In this document: piece after piece, positions 63,012-64,000 of the stretch
Layout of the letters: each line of letters starts with the position of its first letter
Numbering within the stretch: the stretch's first letter is position 1
Assembly (NCBI GenBank): GCA_963822595.1
Contig: CAWGIG010000005.1
Span: 186,001 to 250,000, forward strand
Source: CAVRUH01 sp963822595
GTDB lineage: Bacteria; Chlamydiota; Chlamydiia; Chlamydiales; Waddliaceae
Direction: 5' to 3'
Length of the DNA stretch: 64,000 nt
The notes under the pieces: generated by a model
Told to the model about the DNA's origin: nothing
What the model saw: only the letters and a program-made list of their open reading frames with translations
Database searches by the model: none
Made by a program: the position numbers and the translations under genes

Positions 63012-64000
63012 TTAAGTTTGGCAGCAAACGGGTTCCACAGAACGCTTTTTCAATGGAGTTAAAATAATCGGACTCAGCTCTTGGCAGATATGCGAGCGTT
63101 TTTGCTGTTCCATTGAAACTTCTCCGTAGAGTGTTGTCCGTTGTTTCGGAATTCTCCCTATAGATAAAATAATGGACTCCATTTTTTGTGGAGACATCTC
63201 TTGACCATGTATTGTCCCTGCAGCACGAGAGATACTTTCGTTCATTAATGTTCCGCCGAGATCGTTCACACCTGCATTCAGACAGGCTTTTGCTCCCTCT
63301 TCCCCAAGTTTTACCCAAGAGGCTTGGATGTTGGTAATATACGGATAAAGAACGAGTCTTGAAACGGCATGCATCAACACCGTTTCTCGCCATGTAGGTC
63401 CTCTTCGTGATTTTCCTTTGAGGAACATCGGCGTTTCCATATGCACAAAAGGAAGGGGAACAAATTCCGTAAACCCTCCTGTCTTTTGTTGCAGTTCACG
63501 GAGGCGGATTAAATGCCTTGCCCAATGCCTTGGAGAATCCGTGTGTCCAAACATAATGGTAGAGGTCGTTCGAATTCCTGCTTCATGCGCGCATTCCATC
63601 ACTTCTAGCCACTGCTGGGTATTGATTTTGTCAGGACAAATTAAAGCGCGGATTTCATCATCCAGGATTTCTGCGGCTGTCCCTGGTAAAGTTCCTAGTC
63701 CATAGTTGCGGATTTCTTTTAAATAATCAGTGAGGGAAAGTCCAAGCGTGCGAGCTCCTGTCCAGACTTCTAAAGGAGAAAAAGCGTGAATGTGCATTTC
63801 CGGAACCACCGATTTTACTGTGCGGCATAAATCGAAATAGGTATTTCCCGTGTATTGCGGGTGAATACCTCCCTGCATGCAAACTTCGGTAGCACCTCTT
63901 TCCCAGGCTTCTATGGCACGTCTGGCAACTTCGGATAAATCCAAGTCGTAAGGCTTTCCACGGAGATTTTCGCTCAATTTTCCTTTGGAAAAGGCACAGA
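63012..64000 (-). CDS. Fo synthase subunit CofH or FbiC C-terminal half, partial
   Basis: The frame runs off the right edge. The visible 329 residues are radical-SAM Fo synthase. It begins at the third Cys of the CxxxCxxC cluster (CAFSKGKLSENLRGKPYDL), then EVCMQGGIHPQYTG, LGTLPGTAAEILDDE, TSTIMFGHTDSPRHW, FVPLPFVHMETP and NAGVNDLGGTLMNESIS. This half couples the tyrosine-derived part to the aminouracil to make Fo, the F420 chromophore. Whether it is a separate cofH or the second half of fused fbiC depends on sequence beyond 64000. It leads the visible operon. Confidence 0.92.
   Translation of the reverse strand, partial: CAFSKGKLSENLRGKPYDLDLSEVARRAIEAWERGATEVCMQGGIHPQYTGNTYFDLCRTVKSVVPEMHIHAFSPLEVWTGARTLGLSLTDYLKEIRNYGLGTLPGTAAEILDDEIRALICPDKINTQQWLEVMECAHEAGIRTTSTIMFGHTDSPRHWARHLIRLRELQQKTGGFTEFVPLPFVHMETPMFLKGKSRRGPTWRETVLMHAVSRLVLYPYITNIQASWVKLGEEGAKACLNAGVNDLGGTLMNESISRAAGTIHGQEMSPQKMESIILSIGRIPKQRTTLYGEVSMEQQKRSHICQELSPIILTPLKKRSVEPVCCQT

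Overview
This 64 kb window (low G+C, densely packed) looks like the chromosome of a chlamydia outside the classical Chlamydia genus, probably an amoeba-associated or environmental member of Chlamydiota. The evidence is gene content and order. The block HAD phosphatase, truA, ispD, yaeI-like phosphoesterase, SWIB protein, prfB, GNAT acetyltransferase, yebC (21.5-33.9 kb) follows the Chlamydia trachomatis order I recall for CT464 to CT457. The block plsB, RNase G/E, small CT809-like ORF, rpmF, plsX (52.9-57.5 kb) follows CT807 to CT811. There is a chlamydial-style aro operon and a tandem pair of IncA-like proteins (paired membrane helices followed by coiled coil).

Layout. 0-7.9 kb: a partial hypothetical gene, a 66-bp-armed foldback repeat, secreted hypotheticals, a DMT transporter, an alpha/beta hydrolase, a YtcJ-like amidohydrolase, a beta-barrel protein and a signal-peptide GT-A-like protein. 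7.9-20.5 kb: a decay zone. Most genes here are split by one or more frameshifts: GH130-like, PAS-HTH-PhzF fusion, methyltransferase, an unknown duplicated gene, M48-like protease, HAD, two CPBP proteases, ArsC/Spx-like reductase and a secreted protein. FkbM, YbaK, DUF2000 and HIT genes remain intact. Three copies of the 3' end of the arsC-like gene punctuate the zone. 20.5-34 kb: tRNA-Leu(CAA) and the first syntenic block, interrupted by lineage genes (a 708-aa UDP-sugar pyrophosphorylase-like protein, DUF2851, SprT-like). 34-42 kb: two Inc-like genes and the operon aroA, aroKB, aroDE, aroC. 42-52 kb: a 709-aa coiled-coil protein and a 2443-aa giant protein. 52-57.5 kb: pncA and the lipid/ribosome block. 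57.5-60 kb: a collagen-like secreted protein with a GT32-type glycosyltransferase. 60-64 kb: an operon for coenzyme F420 synthesis (cofH/fbiC, npdG/fno, cofE, cofD, cofC), running off the right edge.

How the genes work together. The aro operon encodes the late shikimate pathway from dehydroquinate synthesis to chorismate, using two fusion enzymes. PlsX and PlsB supply the first acyl steps of phospholipid synthesis. The F420 operon encodes the lactyl/phosphoenolpyruvyl-guanosine, transfer and glutamylation steps and an F420:NADP oxidoreductase, and is the most unexpected content for this phylum. Intergenic regions repeatedly carry long, near-perfect inverted repeats, three of which contain the same CACAGAGAACACAGAG-like box.

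A caution. prfB, an essential gene, carries the well-known +1 frameshift site near its start but also a second +1 break at TTT TAA G in mid-gene. This is either a second recoding site or a homopolymer error, and if it is an error some breaks in the decay zone may be errors too. Their strong clustering in 7.9-20.5 kb still favours real decay.
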